Source: Cytidiella melzeri (taxonomy: Eukaryota > Basidiomycota > Agaricomycetes > Polyporales > Irpicaceae). Taken from it: 64,000 bases of DNA. Made by a program: the position numbers and the translations under genes. Each line of letters starts with the position of its first letter. Within the stretch, counting starts at the first letter, position 1. Below, piece by piece: positions 63,200 to 64,000 of this stretch. Where the stretch lies: the NCBI GenBank assembly GCA_022592445.1, contig JABYQR010000105.1, positions 58,111 to 122,110 on the forward strand. Reading direction: 5' to 3'. The notes beneath the pieces were generated by a model. The model had not been told where the DNA came from. It made no database searches and saw nothing but the letters and a program-made list of their open reading frames with translations.

Positions 63200-63635
63200 A
63201 AAATGCGGGTATTGCTACTGTGGACGAATAAAACCGAAAGACGTTGTAGGGCGATAAGGAAATGGACGACTGTTCGACACACGGTGAAGAAAGAACAGTG
63301 GAAAATGACTTGTGGTGAGGCTGGTGTTAGTACAACAATGACTGCGCGAATATCGGTACAAAAGACAAGCAAAACAGAAAGAAAAACACTGTTGCACGAC
63401 GAGAATAAAAACGGAGAGATACGAACAGGTGTTGGCAGAAAGACAGCTATGGGGACAAAGAGAGAGAGAGAGATGTGGGGAATGGATATGTATACAAGAT
63501 GGCAAGTTGATCCAAAGTAAATCATGTGAGGTCATGTAGCTCGTCCAGAGTTCGTATATGGGTTGTGAGCGATCCTAGACGAAGCATGATGAGGACGCAT
63601 TGGCGGACCATCCGACTATGCCCAAGCAAAATCGT
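63200..63635. other. Purine-rich intergenic stretch
   Basis: The plus strand is strongly purine-biased (about 63240-63480) with a GA run at 63459-63471. No gene was recognised. It lies between convergent genes. Confidence 0.4.
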
Positions 63636-64000
63636 TCACCAAGTGTGCTCTGCCCCTCGTACTCTCCATTCCGATACGCCCCTTACCGAAGCAGCGTAGA
63701 TGTACTCCCCGGATGGGTCAAAACAGGTTCCGGCAAGATCCACCTCAGCCTCTGGGTCAGGCGAATCAGCTAGCCGTCGAGTTCGCCGCAAGCCCTGCGA
63801 CGACCCTCGACGCGTCATATACGGCCCACTAGACTCGCGTCTTTCAAGGAGCGAAGCGCGACGTGTAGCGTCCAACCGTGATATTGAGGCAGTCGAAGAT
63901 GAGGACTGCGCAGTGTGTGTAGATGTTTGTGTCTGTGACTGCGATGACGATTGCGCCCGAGCATTAGACGCGGGTGAAGGGGGACGATGCACGAGAGGGG
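63636..64000 (-). CDS. C-terminal part of a WD40-type protein (runs off window)
   Basis: The frame is open from the window edge to a stop at 63636-63638, so the 5' part lies outside. A Ser/Gln/Thr-rich disordered region is followed by Arg-rich RRASLLERRESSGPYMTRRG and by DLAGTCFDPSGEYIYAASVR, GVSEWRVRG. The FDPSGEYIYAAS-x-GVSEW segment is a typical final WD40 blade with the end of the propeller. No assignment to a particular complex is possible from this piece. Confidence 0.55.
   Translation of the reverse strand, partial: PLVHRPPSPASNARAQSSSQSQTQTSTHTAQSSSSTASISRLDATRRASLLERRESSGPYMTRRGSSQGLRRTRRLADSPDPEAEVDLAGTCFDPSGEYIYAASVRGVSEWRVRGAEHTW

Noticed and set aside
1..64000. tRNA, rRNA and other structured RNA genes
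   Set aside because: I looked for tRNA B-box-like sequences and rRNA signatures and found no convincing candidate; a tRNAscan-type search would be decisive.

Overview
This window is nuclear DNA of a filamentous fungus, almost certainly a basidiomycete of the Agaricomycetes. The evidence is many short GT-AG introns (about 47-75 bp), scattered genes on both strands with no operons, families typical of that group (DUF6533 membrane proteins, DUF6593 proteins, Kre9-like Ser/Thr-rich GPI proteins, BTB proteins), and DNA transposons and Copia retroelements mixed with gene debris. Exon boundaries were worked out by hand from splice consensus, reading frame and family resemblance.

Layout. 0-6 kb: a TA-flanked MITE, a hypothetical gene, a GPI-anchored wall/surface protein, and a divergent pair (RNase H2 subunit C and a HIRIP3-like histone chaperone). 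6.6-10 kb: a Tc1-type transposon with a second element nested in its transposase, next to remains of a GPATCH1-like gene. 10-17.9 kb: VPS25 (ESCRT-II), two divergently transcribed RING finger paralogues, and a nitronate monooxygenase. 18-24 kb: debris of a CNH domain (Rho-GEF type), an HSP20 chaperone with a heat-shock-type promoter, and a third RING protein. 24.5-39.2 kb: an accessory stretch with three dispersed members of a small Cys-rich family, a tandem triplication of DUF6533 membrane-protein genes, and an FMP52-like oxidoreductase. 39.9-49 kb: conserved genes, namely a PACT-domain spindle-pole-body protein, cardiolipin synthase and a coiled-coil protein. 49.8-52.2 kb: a duplicated DUF6593 pair, one copy frameshifted. 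52.7-61 kb: a Tc1 relic cut off by a Copia element with near-identical LTRs, which itself cuts off one copy of a duplicated alcohol-dehydrogenase-like gene. 61.4-64 kb: a possible gene remnant, a BTB protein and the end of a WD40-type gene.

How it fits together. The conserved genes are unrelated housekeeping functions (RNA/DNA hybrid repair, chromatin, ESCRT, mitochondrial lipid, spindle pole). The blocks between them show recent turnover: local duplication, transposon nesting, ectopic recombination at a retroelement and pseudogene formation. No defence, toxin or biosynthetic cluster was recognised. The least explained coding material is the small MC...YxCG protein family (three genes sharing one gene structure) and the DUF6533 array.
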